The position numbers and the translations under genes were made by a program. The notes under the pieces are model-generated. The model was given only the letters and a program-made list of their open reading frames with translations, was not told the DNA's origin and ran no database searches. A stretch of 64,000 nucleotides of DNA from Magicicada septendecula (Eukaryota > Arthropoda > Insecta > Hemiptera > Cicadidae), in contig CM068373.1 of the NCBI GenBank assembly GCA_034769895.1, positions 197,264,134 through 197,328,133 on the forward strand. The letters are read 5' to 3'. Positions 1 to 12,086 of the stretch are shown one piece after another. The first letter of the stretch is position 1. Each line of letters opens with the position of its first letter.

Positions 1-639
1 AGTAGTTAATAATACAGCTGAAAGACGACACTTGATAGGAGGAGAGGGGAAACACAAGTACAAACCAATAGACTATACTAAAAAACGAAACGTACTGCAG
101 AGCCTTTGACTACAGACATCACTGCACAAAGAATCATACCACTGTGGCAAAACACACAAACAGTCCCATAGACTTCAAAAAGGCTCTGGAATTTGCACAT
201 CATAAATGTGTCAGACTACTATAGATATACAACATTAGCAGTGACAGGCGTAACAAGAGAGTAACGCCTGCTACCGCAGGTAATTAACTTTTACCGTAAG
301 GGGCTGGAAATTTTTGGCCAACCACGTGGTTCTGTCTGTAACAAGTGAGTCTAAGAATTTCTTTATTTAGGCTATTATTGACACACTTTCCTCTGTGCAA
401 CAATAAGTCTCTTCTGAGCAGCAATTGGTGTCAATTCTTTCTCGCAAAACAACGCAGTGGACCAGAATACCCGCACCACTGACATTATGCAACGCCAAGG
501 TCACACGCAATACACAGCTAACGGACTACACTTCATACGCAAATTTTTGTTTCGAATCTTAGTTGATTGCTCTATAAAGTGGATTGCACTGCCCCGTCAC
601 TTGTTTCCCTTATCCTATATGATTTTGTATTTCTGCTAC
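1..639. other. Unassigned left edge
   Basis: No gene can be supported here. Short open frames occur, but none shows a recognisable domain or a biased composition. A few codons on the plus strand near 160-215 read like the Asp-Phe-Lys-Lys-Ala block of LINE reverse transcriptases, which is too short to call. Confidence 0.3.
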
Positions 640-1020
640 ACGTGTGCTGTCGTTTGTAACCATGCAAATGAAGAGCTTTTCATCTTTGATAGTATTCCAT
701 GTTGCGACAGGTGCGTCGCTAACGTTCCAAAGCTGAATAAATAAATAAAACTGTCCTTCAAGTACAACTTAAATAAAGCGGGTGATATAGCACTACCTTG
801 TCGCAATTCCTTAGTGACTGAAGGTTCATCAGATAGTCTTGACCCTATCTTTGTGGTGCATAGTAATGTTGGTGTATAGCGCTTCCACAGCATAGAGCTT
901 CCAGATCGCTTTACAGCTCTTCTTTGGGTCTATGCCTGTACCCATTAATTTTTTGAATAATTCTTCGTTCAATTTTAAGAAGAGGTTCCACGTTTTGAAA
1001 GCACTTTGTTTCCACTCCAT
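640..1020 (-). pseudogene. LINE reverse-transcriptase fragment
   Basis: Two overlapping minus-strand reading frames carry a piece of a non-LTR retrotransposon reverse transcriptase. The first (1020 to about 830) ends in a segment typical of the finger/palm region. The second (893 to 640) contains VTKELRQGSAISPALFKLYL, which matches the conserved GLRQG-x-x-x-SP-x-LF block just before the catalytic motif of LINE RTs. The frame must shift near 860-880 to join them. The catalytic FADD box that should follow is not recognisable, so the copy is truncated and dead. The family is not resolved. Confidence 0.6.
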
Positions 1021-1095
1021 ACATGATCACCTCCATGTGACATGGTCACAATGCTATAATGGCGGACTTTTACACTTCTAGAAAGGTTTTGCTTT

Positions 1096-1353
1096 CCGTT
1101 TATATTATTAATAATAATAACAACATTTTTAAAAGAATACTTTTTTATTTTTTTGTGAATTACTATGATTTGTTAGTGTTCAACTATCATCATCTGATAT
1201 AAAATTATATATAATATTTTATATCACTATCAATATAATTTTATATCTGATTATGTTAGTTGAATACTATCAGAACACTGTAATTCACAAAATAATAAAA
1301 AAAAATATCCTTGTAAAAAATTTTGTTATTATTAATAATAATATAAAACAGTA
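1096..1353. repeat. AT-rich foldback MITE-like element
   Basis: The two halves form an imperfect inverted repeat of about 120 bp per arm. The left arm begins GTTTATATTATTAATAATAA and the reverse complement of the right arm begins GTTTTATATTATTATTAATA. Both arms then share a T-rich tract, TTTGTGAATTAC, a TT(C)AACTA block and GATATAAAATTATAT near the centre at about 1225. Size, composition and symmetry fit a non-autonomous DNA transposon. No protein is encoded and no clear target duplication was found, so the superfamily is unknown. Confidence 0.65.
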
Positions 1354-4173
1354 AATAATAGACATTAAATTGCCCAAAAATGCTATCTGTTCTAAAATCT
1401 TTATAAGACAGGTCCACTTATACTGTTAAATACTTTGCGTATGTCTGTAAAAATCTAAGTGGGTCTTAAATTTATGCTAAGTTTACAACCTTTTCTCCAG
1501 TACTTGTTATGACATAAAAATTGCGTTTGTACAGTATTTTTATTTCTTAAAGCCAGTCTGATTACTGATATGAAAACATACTAAACTTATTTTAATCTTC
1601 TAGCCTATTTACTATTTTAGTATAAAGTTTGTGTTACGTTTGTGGATGGAAGACTGATTCCTCTACAATATTGGTTTCATTGGATCCCCATTTTGTACAA
1701 TCAAAACAGTAATCCGTAGAAATTTTGTGTGTGGATTTCTTGTGTTCAGTAGTACATATTGATAAAATGGAGTATTAGCATAGAACTAGTTTCTTATACT
1801 TCAACAGCTTCAAATTGATGTCACTTAAACAAGGAGCACTATGATTTTTTGTGTCATCTACAGGCATCAACTCTTCCAAATTAACACTATGTAAACATAC
1901 TAGATACATTTTGCTTTGTTAAAACTCTCTTCATATCCGTTATGTCAGCGTTGAGTCTAAGGATTTTATCATTCTTTCTCGTATATACGTGTACTTAAAT
2001 GTTACTCTCGCCTTCACATCCGTGATAATTGTCTTCATTACACTATGGATAGCTGACTGATGACTATGAATGTAGGCCTAATTTTCAGAAGTTACAAAAG
2101 ACCTCTTCTTTGTCTTTGCCTCTTCTTTGTGTTTCAACCTAAGAATTTTATTTGCAGCAGTTATGGGTTTGCCATATATTCGATATATTTGCTGCCTCTT
2201 CTTTCACATTTGTAAGCTTTAAACTTGTTTACTTTGATCTTATTTACTACACTTAAAATTTCTTAATAGCGATTATAATTTTAAAGGTAGAATTTGTTTC
2301 GACTTTTAAGGAGAATAAATTATCAAGATAAGCCTGTGAATAAGTTGCTGAAGGTAGCCAATCAACGTAAGCTATACTATCAATCGGCAAAGAAATCGAA
2401 CTTTGTTTACTTTAATCGGATTAATCAATTTCAAGTACTTCCAAATTCTATGACAGCGAATAGTCGTTTCAGGATATCTTTTCTTAGTAAATTCTTTTAT
2501 AGAGTTTGTGTTTTATTTAAACTGAACAACGTAGATACACATATTACATAAATTACTTATATATTATATATAAACTATTACGTTTGCTTCAGCGGTATTG
2601 CTAATGTGTAATTTCGTAATCACTCTGCTACACTAAAATAAAAAAACCTTTATGTGACGACTGTGGGTTCTAAAACATTTAGCAAAAAAAAAAAAAAAAA
2701 AAAAATAGATACAATTAAGTGGAAATAGAGCCATGTTTTAGTGTCTTCGTATGTTTTAAACTCAAATAATAACCTTCTGTATAATAAATTAATAACCATT
2801 TTTGATACTGCAGTATGGTATGATTCATTGATTACATATTATATAATTTTATTGACTTTTACAAAACTTACAAAGTAAATCAGACTGTTATATCTCCAAT
2901 ATTTGCGTTTTGAAGAAACAGTAGAAGTGTAAAATGAGCAGCTGTTATTCAGTAGAGCAGTTCAGATAAACATGGAACGTTCTCAGCATATAGGGCCTAC
3001 ACAAAACATTCAATACCAGCAGCAATTCAAGTAGACGTAAACACAGTCTACTTTTTGGCGGGATTTTTAGCTGATTTCAGAGAAACAAATGAGTTGTTAC
3101 GAAGAGTTTATAAATTGTGTAATTTCTAATAGAAGTAAACGTATGTTGAAATGATAAATAAAACGCGTTACTAGCGTTTTCAAACTACACAAAATATTAT
3201 TTAAATATTTTCTGCCACCATATGCTGTTTGATAATATAATTCAGTAAATCTGCTTAGTAGCTCTATTATGTAATCTTGCGGACAATTATGAATTATTGT
3301 ATACACCGCAAATGACTGAATTGGTCATCTCATTTAGTCAGTCTTACACAATCATCACAGAGTCATTACAGGAAAATAAAGGATTAGTAACCTGTCCTAT
3401 TCACAAACAACCTTTTTATTTTAGTTTTGTAACTTTCATCTATCTGCTAGTCATGTTCGCTCAACATACTCGTGCGATTGATTGCTTCTCTCACGCTTTT
3501 GTGTCCAGTGCATATTTAATTATTGTACGCTGCACTATTGTGACTCCATAATTTTCACTACGTTGCCTTGACTTGTTCCTAAATTTCTTTAACAAATTGT
3601 TGCCGTCTTTGATTTTTTTCCACTAATTGAATTTTATGTATCATTTGCAATTCCGACCTTTATTCCGCAGGTTTTGGTCCTCGCGCTCGTATCGCTCAGC
3701 ATCACATATCGCATGCACACCTCGCCTCCCAACATTAACTAAATTCGTTGGCTACATTACAGTTTTTAAAAACGTTTAATATACGCGATACTTTTCTTTT
3801 GAACTTTTTAAAGTTAGAAGAATGAAGACACGGTAGTGTATAAACAAAGATTATAAGGTCAACGGATTGTCTTTAGTCACGAGTCAGCTGTTGAAACAAA
3901 GACAGTTAATTCAGTGTATCTGGTGTCATGTAGAAGTTGAGATAATACACAGATGACTTTTGTAATCGCTGCTATTAAGTAATACGTACGAATTTGTTGT
4001 TGTGGCAGCAAGTTCCTTTTGGTTGACACCTGAGTGTTGCTGAGGTTTTGTAATCTTGATCGTTAGCAATAAATGTAATTATTGTTGTGGTGAGTATTTT
4101 TTGTTTGCGTTTGCTAACTGACAGTTGAATGTGTTTGAGATTGTGTGATTTTTGCAGTAAGTGACACTTATAA
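1354..4173. other. Unassigned AT-rich stretch
   Basis: No coding region is supported. The open frames at 2294-2551 and 3297-3551 show no recognisable domain. A pure run of about 22 A lies at 2684-2705 and could be the tail of a retroposed sequence, but no source is visible upstream. A TAGGCCTA palindrome occurs at 2073. Confidence 0.4.
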
Positions 4174-5300
4174 TTGTTGTTGTGGCCCGTTTTGTGTCAT
4201 TTCCCCAGCCTGTGGAAACGTGCAAAAATCGCCATGATTCCCAAACCTCGTAAGCTGCGTATAGGCCTACTTACCGAGAATCATCGCCCAATATCTCTAT
4301 TGCCAGTCATCTCGAAAGCGTTCGAACAGCACCTGCACAGCCGATATGCGCCCCTGTTGGATGGTTTCATTCGGCAGTAGCAATTCGGCTTTCGCAGAGA
4401 GCACTCGACGACCCTTCAACTGACAGACGCCGAGAACAAGCGTCAGTCCTCCGTCGCTGTATTGCTCGACATGAGTAAACCCTTCTATCGAGTCTGGCAC
4501 GAAGGCCTTCTCTACAAACTAGCCCAATCCCCTCTCCCTGTCTCTTTCGTTCATCTTCTGCGATCGTATCTTTGCGACCGCGTCTGTAGAGTACGCGTCG
4601 TACCCATCCGTTCGACCGATCGTCGCAGACATTCTTCAGGGATCTGTCCTAGGCCACGTTCTGTACCTTCTGTACACGAACGACCTGTCTGTACAGCCTG
4701 GAGTCATTTATCGCTCTATGCGATGACGCCATGTTTCATGCTAGCTCAGCGAACCTTAGTTTTGCCTGGTGCAACGTCAGCTCGTCCAACTTCCAGACTG
4801 GCTTTGGAAGTGGAGAATGGCGATCATTGTGGAGAAAACCGAGGCAATCGCCTTTTCTCATAAATTTACTTCCCGCTTCCAGTCCCTCTCCCTAGAAGGG
4901 AGTCCAATCGTATGGAAACGGTCTGTAAAATACTTGGACGTCACTGTTGACTGGCGCCTAAGCTTTGAAACCCACGTCTCCCTGAGTCTCCAGTGTGCCT
5001 GCGGCGTCAAACCCAAAATATATCCCTTTCTCACTCATCGGAGTTCAGTGCCTGTGCGCACTAAACTCACCATCTATTTGATCTTTCTCAGAGCTATATT
5101 AACATCTGCAGCCTCTGCCTTTTGGGCATAACTCAGCCCAAACATTGTCGCCTGTTTGGAAGCTTTCCAATCCCAGGTCCTCTGGTACATCTCAAACTCT
5201 CCCTGGTTTGTCAGATATGATGCTATCAGGCGAGAGTTGAAAGTTCCTTCTCTCACTGAATTCGTTTGGTCCCTACCCTTCAATATCATTGCCTGAGCCT
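4174..5300 (+). pseudogene. Jockey-like LINE reverse transcriptase, decayed
   Basis: This is the RT part of a non-LTR retrotransposon, spread over three frames. Early blocks are WKRAKIAMIPKPRK and ENHRPISLLPVISKAFE. Then come QFGFRREHSTTLQ (after an in-frame stop at 4378), LLDMSKPFYRVWHEGLLYKL, and in another frame QGSVLGHVLYLLYTNDL. A relic of the catalytic box reads CDDA. The C-terminal third includes KYLDVTVDWRLSFETHV and finally SPWFVRYDAIRRELKVPSL, typical of Jockey-clade RT ends. The first Asp of the AFDRVWH block has become Tyr. Frameshifts near 4610 and 4790 and several stops make it non-functional. The endonuclease and ORF1 are absent, as in a 5'-truncated copy. Confidence 0.85.
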
Positions 5301-6139
5301 CTGTCTTCATTTCAAGGCGGGAACTTTCCTAAATTTTTAAATAAACTTTTAACTTGATTTCAAGGCCTTGTTTTCTGAGTTACTGCGATCCATTAATCTC
5401 TTGTACCAATGAGAATTAGAATTGAGATTACCGAAAAAGATCTGTAACGCTGTTTAACAGCTGACTGGAATAAAGTCTACACACCTTGTGATATTGACGC
5501 AGCAGCTTACTATCTAAACAAGAACTTGTCTGCTATTATTACAAAGCACGTATCAGTAAGGAAATTATTGTAAAAGAAGGATCCAGCTTGGTTTTCTAAC
5601 TAGACCTTAGTCCCTGACGCATACCATCTGCTTCGTTTACTTCCATATCTCTTCATAGAGCTGAGTAAGGAGCGAATATCCAATTTTTACCCAATGCTAT
5701 GAGCAGGTACAAAATCCTCCGATGTTGAATTAGGCGGGAAATGTACCGTAAAAGACACAACGTGCCGTTTAATATAGGCCTACTGTACGTGTGTTAAGTA
5801 ATAGTGTGTCGATAATTATAGTACAGTAACACCAGCATGACAATAGTTCACATTTAAAATATTATTTACTGCTTCAGTTTAATTATCTGTGTGTGTGTTA
5901 ATTAACAGTGTGCGACGATCATCTATTAATTATAATTTTATTCTTTAATATCACTGTAAGTATCAAATGTTTTCGTAGTTCGTTTTATAATATACATTTT
6001 TATTTCATTTACATTATCCGTGCATGTGTTTATCGAGTTTGTTGTGTGATATTCATTTGTTAATTTTTTGTGATTTTTTTTAGATTTTCATAATCTAGTA
6101 TTTATACCCTTTTTATTTTTGGTTTATTAAAATCAGTGA
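5301..6139. other. Unassigned spacer
   Basis: No gene or repeat family is recognised between the LINE remnant and the MULE pseudogene. It holds an AT-rich sequence with a TAGGCCTA palindrome at 5775. The 5' end of the MULE element may lie here, but no terminal inverted repeat was identified. Confidence 0.35.
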
Positions 6140-7740
6140 GCTTAAACAATACTTATGTTCGTAGTGTGGTAAGGATTGTGAAAATGTAGATAATCTTAAC
6201 CAGCATTCGAAATTACATCCCGAAGAAGTAAACAGTGGAATGCCGGTTTTGAGCAACTTGAAGTCACGTACACAACAATGTAACATCTGTGAAAAACAGT
6301 TTAAGCACGGATACACATTGAAGCGTCATGAACGCGAATCCCACGGTAGAGGGGTATCAGCACCGAATAAAGTTAAGTGCCCCTTATGTGTTCTTGCAGC
6401 AGTGAAGGAACAAGCATTACTTGAACACTTCGAATTCCAGCACAACATATCAGTAAAGTCTGAAATTAAAGAATTTAAGTTCTTAGAAAGTTTCTTGGAG
6501 TATAAACAAGAGACTGAAAAAGAAACATTTTCAAGTTACGTTAAAAAGCGTGGCACTCATTCTGCTACCGACAGCACAAAGAGACATTAGGCCTATAATG
6601 TATGCCGTAGGTCCGAAAAATTTGTGTCTGAAAGTAAAGGTAGACGGCACATAAAATTACAGAGAAGCAACAAAATCAATGCTGTCTGTCCTTTAAGCAT
6701 TTGCGTCACTGAAAATGAAGATGGTACCTGCAAGACTACATAAGTATCAACTCATGTAGGTCATATAAATGACTTAATCCATTTAGGTCTTACAGACAAC
6801 GAAAGAAAAAGTCTAGCTGTGGATATTGCAAATCAGATACCACTTCAAGCAATACTTAATAAAATACGCGATTCTGTTACAGGCTGTAAATTAGAAAGAA
6901 TTCATTTATTAACGAAGCAAGACCTGTACAACATGGAGCACGCATATAATTTATGCTCGAAGTCGGTGAGACGTCAAGAATATGGTACAAGTGTTGAAGC
7001 GTTAGTCAATGAGGTAATTTCCAGTGATCAGCCTTGTGTATTATTTTATAAGCTTCAAGGGGTCGTCAGAGAAACTGACCAAACTTTAAAAAAAGAAGAG
7101 TTATTTAATTATAATGAACAATGTACAGAGTGAAATACTGAAGAAATATGGCAGTGATTGCATATGCATTGATGGCACCCACGATTTGAACAGTAACGGT
7201 TTTTAACTAATAACCCTACTTGTTTTGGACGACATGAGAAAGGGATTTCCTTGTGCTTTTCTCATATCAAATCGAACTGACGAAAAAGTGCTTTCTGTGT
7301 TTTTTCAGTAATCAAGGCAGAAGTAGGCGAAGTTTTACCGAACGTGTTTATGTCCGATTTGGATGAATGCTTTTATAATGCATGGATATCAACAATGCAA
7401 GCTCCGGCAATGACATTGTACTGCACTTGGCACGTTGACAGGGCTTGCAGAAGGAATATTAGTTCCAAAGTAAAAAGCAAAGAGAAGCAGGGTTACGTTT
7501 ATAGTAGAATAGTCAGGACATTAATGCAGGAGATAGACTCTTCTGCATTTGAAAAAATTCTGCCTGAAGCAATTAGGCGACTACTTGATGATCCAGACAC
7601 TTCTGAATTCGGCACTTATTTTGAACAAACGTACTCAAAAAATATTCAGTCTTGGGCCTACTGCCATCGACTTCAAGGAGGTCTGAACACCAACATGCAT
7701 ATGGAAAGAATGCATAATACAATTAAATATATATATATAT
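6140..7740 (+). pseudogene. MULE transposase, 5' part, decayed
   Basis: A Mutator-like transposase with an unusual N-terminus. Two C2H2 fingers come first (CGKDCENVDNLNQHSKLH, with a stop in its first knuckle, then CNICEKQFKHGYTLKRHERESH), followed by a third Cys/His segment (CPLCVLAAVKEQALLEHFEF). About 6600-6760 encodes a FAR1/FLYWCH-like region with HIKLQRSNKINAVCPLSI. The DDE core follows: IDGTHDLN (Asp codon 7171), MSDLDECFYNAW (Asp codon 7356), the CTWHVDRACRRN helix block and MHMERMHNTIK (Glu codon 7704), so all three acidic residues are still readable. Stops and frameshifts, for example near 6590, 6740, 7133, 7206 and 7310, kill it. The frame stops abruptly in a TA run at 7740, where LTR element A is inserted, and resumes at 20336. 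Confidence 0.85.
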
Positions 7741-8373
7741 TGCGACAGTACAAATAAGTGATGTACTGAGCATGGAATATAAAAATTTAAATTTACCTAA
7801 TAAACTGTAAATAATTAATAATATTAGAAATAAGCATGTCAGGGATTGCAAGCTTGGCTCAGACAAAAATATGAACAGGTGTTTCGACCTGAACCGATGT
7901 GCACACACACACAAATGTAACTGAAAGTGTGTACACCAGTATTTTGCTAGTGTGTGTGAACGCAGGTCTCTGCAGGCGAGTTTGCCACCCCAAGATGAAT
8001 AATTGCACAATTACTGTTTTTCCATAATTATTCATAAACTATAATTAAGAATTAAAATCCAAAAGCACAATAAAATGTAATAAAATTTACTAAATACTGT
8101 GTACGAAAACCACGCTAAAGTGACACACCGTACGAGTGTAATAGTGAAATAACTGTGTACAAATCGAAAGGGTTAAGTTGCAATGTCTAAAATTACAGTG
8201 AACATGTGTTGTAAAAATAGTTATAAGATAAGTATAAGAGTATACTTACAGGACTCTGCAATTAGCAGAAATATAAAAAATAGCGAATTTGACAAAGAGT
8301 GAAGGAACTGAATCTAGAGACAGTTTCTAACATGTCGATTTCGTACCACTGCAGGTGTCGACCAAGACATGGG

Positions 8374-8381
8374 TATAAATA
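8374..8381 (+). promoter_or_regulatory. TATA box in 5' LTR of A
   Basis: TATAAATA lies within the LTR and is conserved at 12719-12726 in the 3' LTR. About 23 bp downstream is CTACAGT, a possible start site, though the distance is short. It most likely drives the element's genomic RNA. Confidence 0.5.
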
Positions 8382-8582
8382 GGACACGAAAGCTACAGTG
8401 GTTCTCTTTCTTAAATCATCCACGGTGCAGCGGGAGCTTATGCCCGTCAGCACGGCGTATTTATTTTTTTTGTAAACAGTAAATTTTCCAGTTACGTACA
8501 ACTATGTAACTAAGCTGTAAAGACAATCATTTTAATTAATAACAGCACTACATAAGAAGATCCATTAACGTCAGAAACAGCA

Positions 8583-8760
8583 CGAGGAGAGTTCCAGAGA
8601 ATGATTCGACACTAGACAAGAGAGTGATATGACGCTGGACAAGAGGAGTGTTCCAGAGAGAGATACGACGCTGGACAAGAGGAGTGTTACAGAGAGAGAG
8701 AGTGATACGACGCTGGACAAGAGGAGAAGAGAGACAGCCGACGCTGGAGGCGAGACGAGG
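8583..8760 (+). repeat. Minisatellite inside 5' LTR of A
   Basis: Degenerate units built on GACGCTGGACAAGAGGAG alternate with GTGTTMCAGAGAGAGA spacers. The 3' LTR has the equivalent block at 12926-13110 but a different unit arrangement, with the GACGCTGGACAAGAGGAGAA plus GAGAGACAGCC unit doubled. The copy number has therefore changed between the two LTRs. Confidence 0.7.
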
Positions 8761-9789
8761 ACGAATACCGATGGATCAAAAATGATCGAGTATGATTGAC
8801 GACAATAAGGTGATAAACAACTTATTTATATCTTAATCATACAAAGAACTCAAAGACAATTAAAGACATTCCTATTTTATTTAAAAGTAAGAGCAACGTT
8901 TCTTGTAAAGTAGAATTAAAAGAAAACAGTACTGAGAAACAAAAGATAAATTCAATAACTATTAATATTTTGAGTACATTACAATATAGAAAAAGAGATT
9001 TAAATATTGATATTTTGAAACACATTAATTGACTGAGTAGTCTGAAAATGAGATTTTTCTTTTATACAATAATTAGTAGAATAGAATATTTAGTCAGTAA
9101 GGATGTATATAGCTTAAGCCTTACAGCATAATAACAAATAATAACGAATGTTTTTAAATCGAAGTCAGTGCCATGTGCACATTTTTTAATAGTATCAAAT
9201 AAATTTTAATTACCGTTTCAAGTTACATAGAGTTCTTATTGCAGATACACCTGAAACCCAATTTAAATGTTATATTGGTACGTAATTTGTCAATCTTGAA
9301 CGTGAGACCGGTCACGCCTATTTTATGTATATGTAACGTTGCATATAATGTCGCTTCCAACGTGGGGCATCACAAACATAAATTACATGTAAATTTGTAC
9401 ACATACAATATAATATTATGCAACGTTGTAACGTTACATATAAATTGTAGCCCATGAACGTATGGCCCGATCCCCATCATTTAACTATTAAAATTTTTTA
9501 TGTAGCTAAATGGTTACTCTAAAAGATAAAGAGTGTGTTAAATGAAAAATGTATAATATGTAATTATTATTTATATTAAACAGTAACTGAATGTAATGTT
9601 AATTGTTGTGTAATCACACAGCTGGCGCCCACGAATAATATTATTTGTGTATGTAACAGGTGTAACTGTAATGAGTATTAATAATAACTATTAATAAAAA
9701 TGAAGAAATAAATAAATAAGTAGGGAACGGTTATCAATAATAATTGTTAAAGAATTACTACTAAATAAATATTTTAATAATTATTCGAC

Positions 9790-10458
9790 ATGGCAGAACC
9801 AGGAGGGTTGAATTTAGAAGCATTTAAAAATTTGATACTCGCCATGATGGACGAATTAGTCATAAAACAAGCCGAAAAATTTAAAGAGGAATTGAAAGAG
9901 GAGAATGTCAAACAATTAAGAAAAATAGATGAAATAAATACAAAACAAACAGAAAGTTTAGAAAGTAAATTAGAGCTACAGTCCGAAAATTTTAGACAGG
10001 ACACCATAAAAATTACAGAGAGTCTAGAAGAGTTAAAAATTGATAATATTGAAATAAAACAAAGTATAATTGACAGTAATGCGCAGTTAACTGAAGAAAT
10101 TGTTAATACAAACAGGCGTATTGACACGATCGCAGAAAATGTCTGTGGAATAATTAATAAACAAACGGAGCTAATATGTGAAAAGATAGTATGTGAAGAA
10201 TTCATACTAATTGAAAATACGTGTGTAATTACTAACGATAATTATATAAAAGTAATTAACATTAAGGAGGAGAAGCAAATAAAGGTTAATAAAACATACC
10301 TTATTAATAGCGATATCTCTATTGTGAGTCACACACACACTAGTAAGTCACATAAGGTGAAACACTTAAGGCACTACACTTATGGAGATAAATATCACTG
10401 TAGGTATAACAAGAAACGTAGTAAGTTATCTAGACGAAACTACGCAAAATTGTGGTAA
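9790..10458 (+). pseudogene. gag-like coiled-coil protein of element A
   Basis: This open frame starts with ATG (MAEPGGLNLEAFKNLILAMM) about 170 bp after the TGGCGCCCAC primer-site candidate at 9623. Residues 1-125 are rich in Lys, Glu, Gln and Asn with heptad-like spacing (TKQTESLESKLELQSENFRQ), suggesting a long coiled coil. The same arrangement starts gag of element B at 49432 (ALQTMVRAWVDELSTKQAEN), which supports the assignment. The last third is low-complexity and probably out of the original frame. The capsid region recognised in B is not readable here, so the protein is a relic. Confidence 0.6.
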
Positions 10459-11473
10459 ATATGATGTTAGATATACGCACGATAATTATAATAACGATAA
10501 TTATAACTATAAATATAAAAACTATAAAGATTATCATAAACGACGCACAAAAGAATGTTTCACGGTATATGCAAAACGCAGACTAACTACTAAAAAATGC
10601 GTTCGTCAAAAGCAGCTACGCGGAGAGAAGGAGAGAATTATGAAATGCGACCGTTACGAGAGAAATAGAGGGAGGATAAAGTATTCACCCTATAGACAAG
10701 TGGATCACGCGATAAAGGCAGCAACAATTCAACGCAGCGACGAACAGGTGACTTCTACGATAAAAACAAACGAGGCAATAATACAATGGAAATTTGTCGC
10801 GAGGGTGAACACAATGAATTTCCTGTGTACAACAACCAATTGTTATAATGAGGGGTGTCTGTTCTAACGACACACCGAACCGAACTCAATACCTGAAAAT
10901 AAATAATTATTTTTAAATGAGAAAAATAATATTACTATTAATTATTAATAATAATATAAGAGAGTATAATTAAGAAATGTATTAGTGATGGTAAGGAATG
11001 CTATTGTAGAGAAATATTTAAGAAAGTAATGGTAAAAGATGTTATTGTTGGTATTAATATGAAGAAAGGGTTAGGAATGGAAATAATTGCCATAATTATT
11101 AGAACGAATGATCAAGCGAACACTTATTGAAGATACAAGGACACAGAAGAAAGCGAGAGTGAAAAGTCATAAGGGCCAGAGACTACTTAGGATTAAGGAC
11201 TTCGAGAAAAATATCGTTGTTTTCCAAGACAGTTCCTCTGTAACCGATCATGCGACACACTACAAGCTAAAAGAGTATTCTGTTATGGAAGTGTATTTCA
11301 GGAAAGTAGTAGCGATCAGAAAGGTAGTGTTAAAGAAATGTAATAAAAGATAATGAATGTTAATGTAGTGTATAAGTAATGTATTAGATAAAGTAATGTC
11401 ATGTTAAGAAAAGAGCTAAGGAAGATTAGAAGCGAAGGTAAGAATGTATGAGTAAGATAATGTAAAATTAAGG
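10459..11473 (+). other. Degraded internal region of element A
   Basis: Short frames (10382-10867 and 11108-11353) with Asn/Tyr/Lys-rich or basic products lie here. The Tyr/Asn-rich segment resembles the basic linker after gag in element B. No protease, RT or RNase H motif is found, so this stretch marks the internal deletion. I assign no function. Confidence 0.45.
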
Positions 11474-11841
11474 ACCGAATTTACACACATATGTAGGAAT
11501 GCAGAGCATACAGAGGGAGAGCTAATTGCAGTGGATTTTCTGGGACCAATACCACGATCAAGTCGAGGTGTGAAGCACATATTGGTATCGATGTGTTTTC
11601 CAAGGCAGTCCGACTGTCCCCAATTATGCGACCCACAACCAAAGTTGTTCTAAAGATACTCAAAGCAAATCCTGTTGGAAAACGGAGTGATAATACGGCG
11701 AAGAAATTCTTCAGACTTTATAATGGACCGTATACGTTAAGACAGCGAGTAGGACAGAACACTTTCATCGTATATGATGAGATACAGAAGAAAGAAATTG
11801 GTAAATTCCACGCAACGTCATTTAGGAAGTTCTACATATGA
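11474..11841 (+). pseudogene. Integrase fragments of element A
   Basis: The DNA closely parallels element B from 56750. It begins at the segment before the first catalytic Asp block, keeps VFSKAVRLSPIMRPTTKVVL, then jumps at about 11665 directly to the C-terminal domain (GKRSDNTAKKFFRLYNGPYT ... FHATSFRKFYI, stop at 11839). The central integrase core containing the second Asp and the Glu is deleted. Frameshifts also occur near 11500-11600. It is non-functional. Confidence 0.75.
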
Positions 11842-12072
11842 AACAACGAGGTCAATGAAACCAGTCAGATCAGCTGTTTGTTGAAGCCACCCTACTACAA
11901 GGTCACGAGCAGTGAGCGTGTAAAGAGGGGAGGTAAGACATTTATATACACTCCAATTAAGGGTGAAATGACGAATATTATTCTTTATTATTTGTTACAT
12001 TTTTTTTTGTAAATAATAATAAATAAAAAAAAATTATAATAAATAAATTAATTGAATTTTTTTTTTGTTACC

Positions 12073-12086
12073 AAGCAGAGGAATAA
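12073..12086 (+). promoter_or_regulatory. Polypurine tract of element A
   Basis: AAGCAGAGGAATAA sits directly before the 3' LTR. The same tract precedes the 3' LTR of element B (57876-57889) and, slightly altered, that of element C (45205-45218). The role, plus-strand primer for reverse transcription, is inferred from position. Confidence 0.65.

Larger units (their letters stand above)
7741..9438 (+). repeat. 5' LTR of element A
   Basis: It matches the 3' LTR closely from its first base through GTAACGTTGCATA at about 9352. It lacks a ~100-bp block present in the other copy at about 13264-13363. Beyond 9352 the two copies become poorly alignable, so the true LTR end is uncertain: 9352, 9438 (TTACA) or 9620 (CACA, two bases before TGGCGCCCAC). 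Minus-strand open frames at 7723-8010 and 8262-8501 recur in the other LTR and are not genes. Confidence 0.7.

Noticed and set aside
7723..8501. Minus-strand open frames in the 5' LTR of element A
   Set aside because: The same frames occur at 12048-12356 and 12607-12798 because the LTR is duplicated; no domain is visible, and LTR composition explains them.
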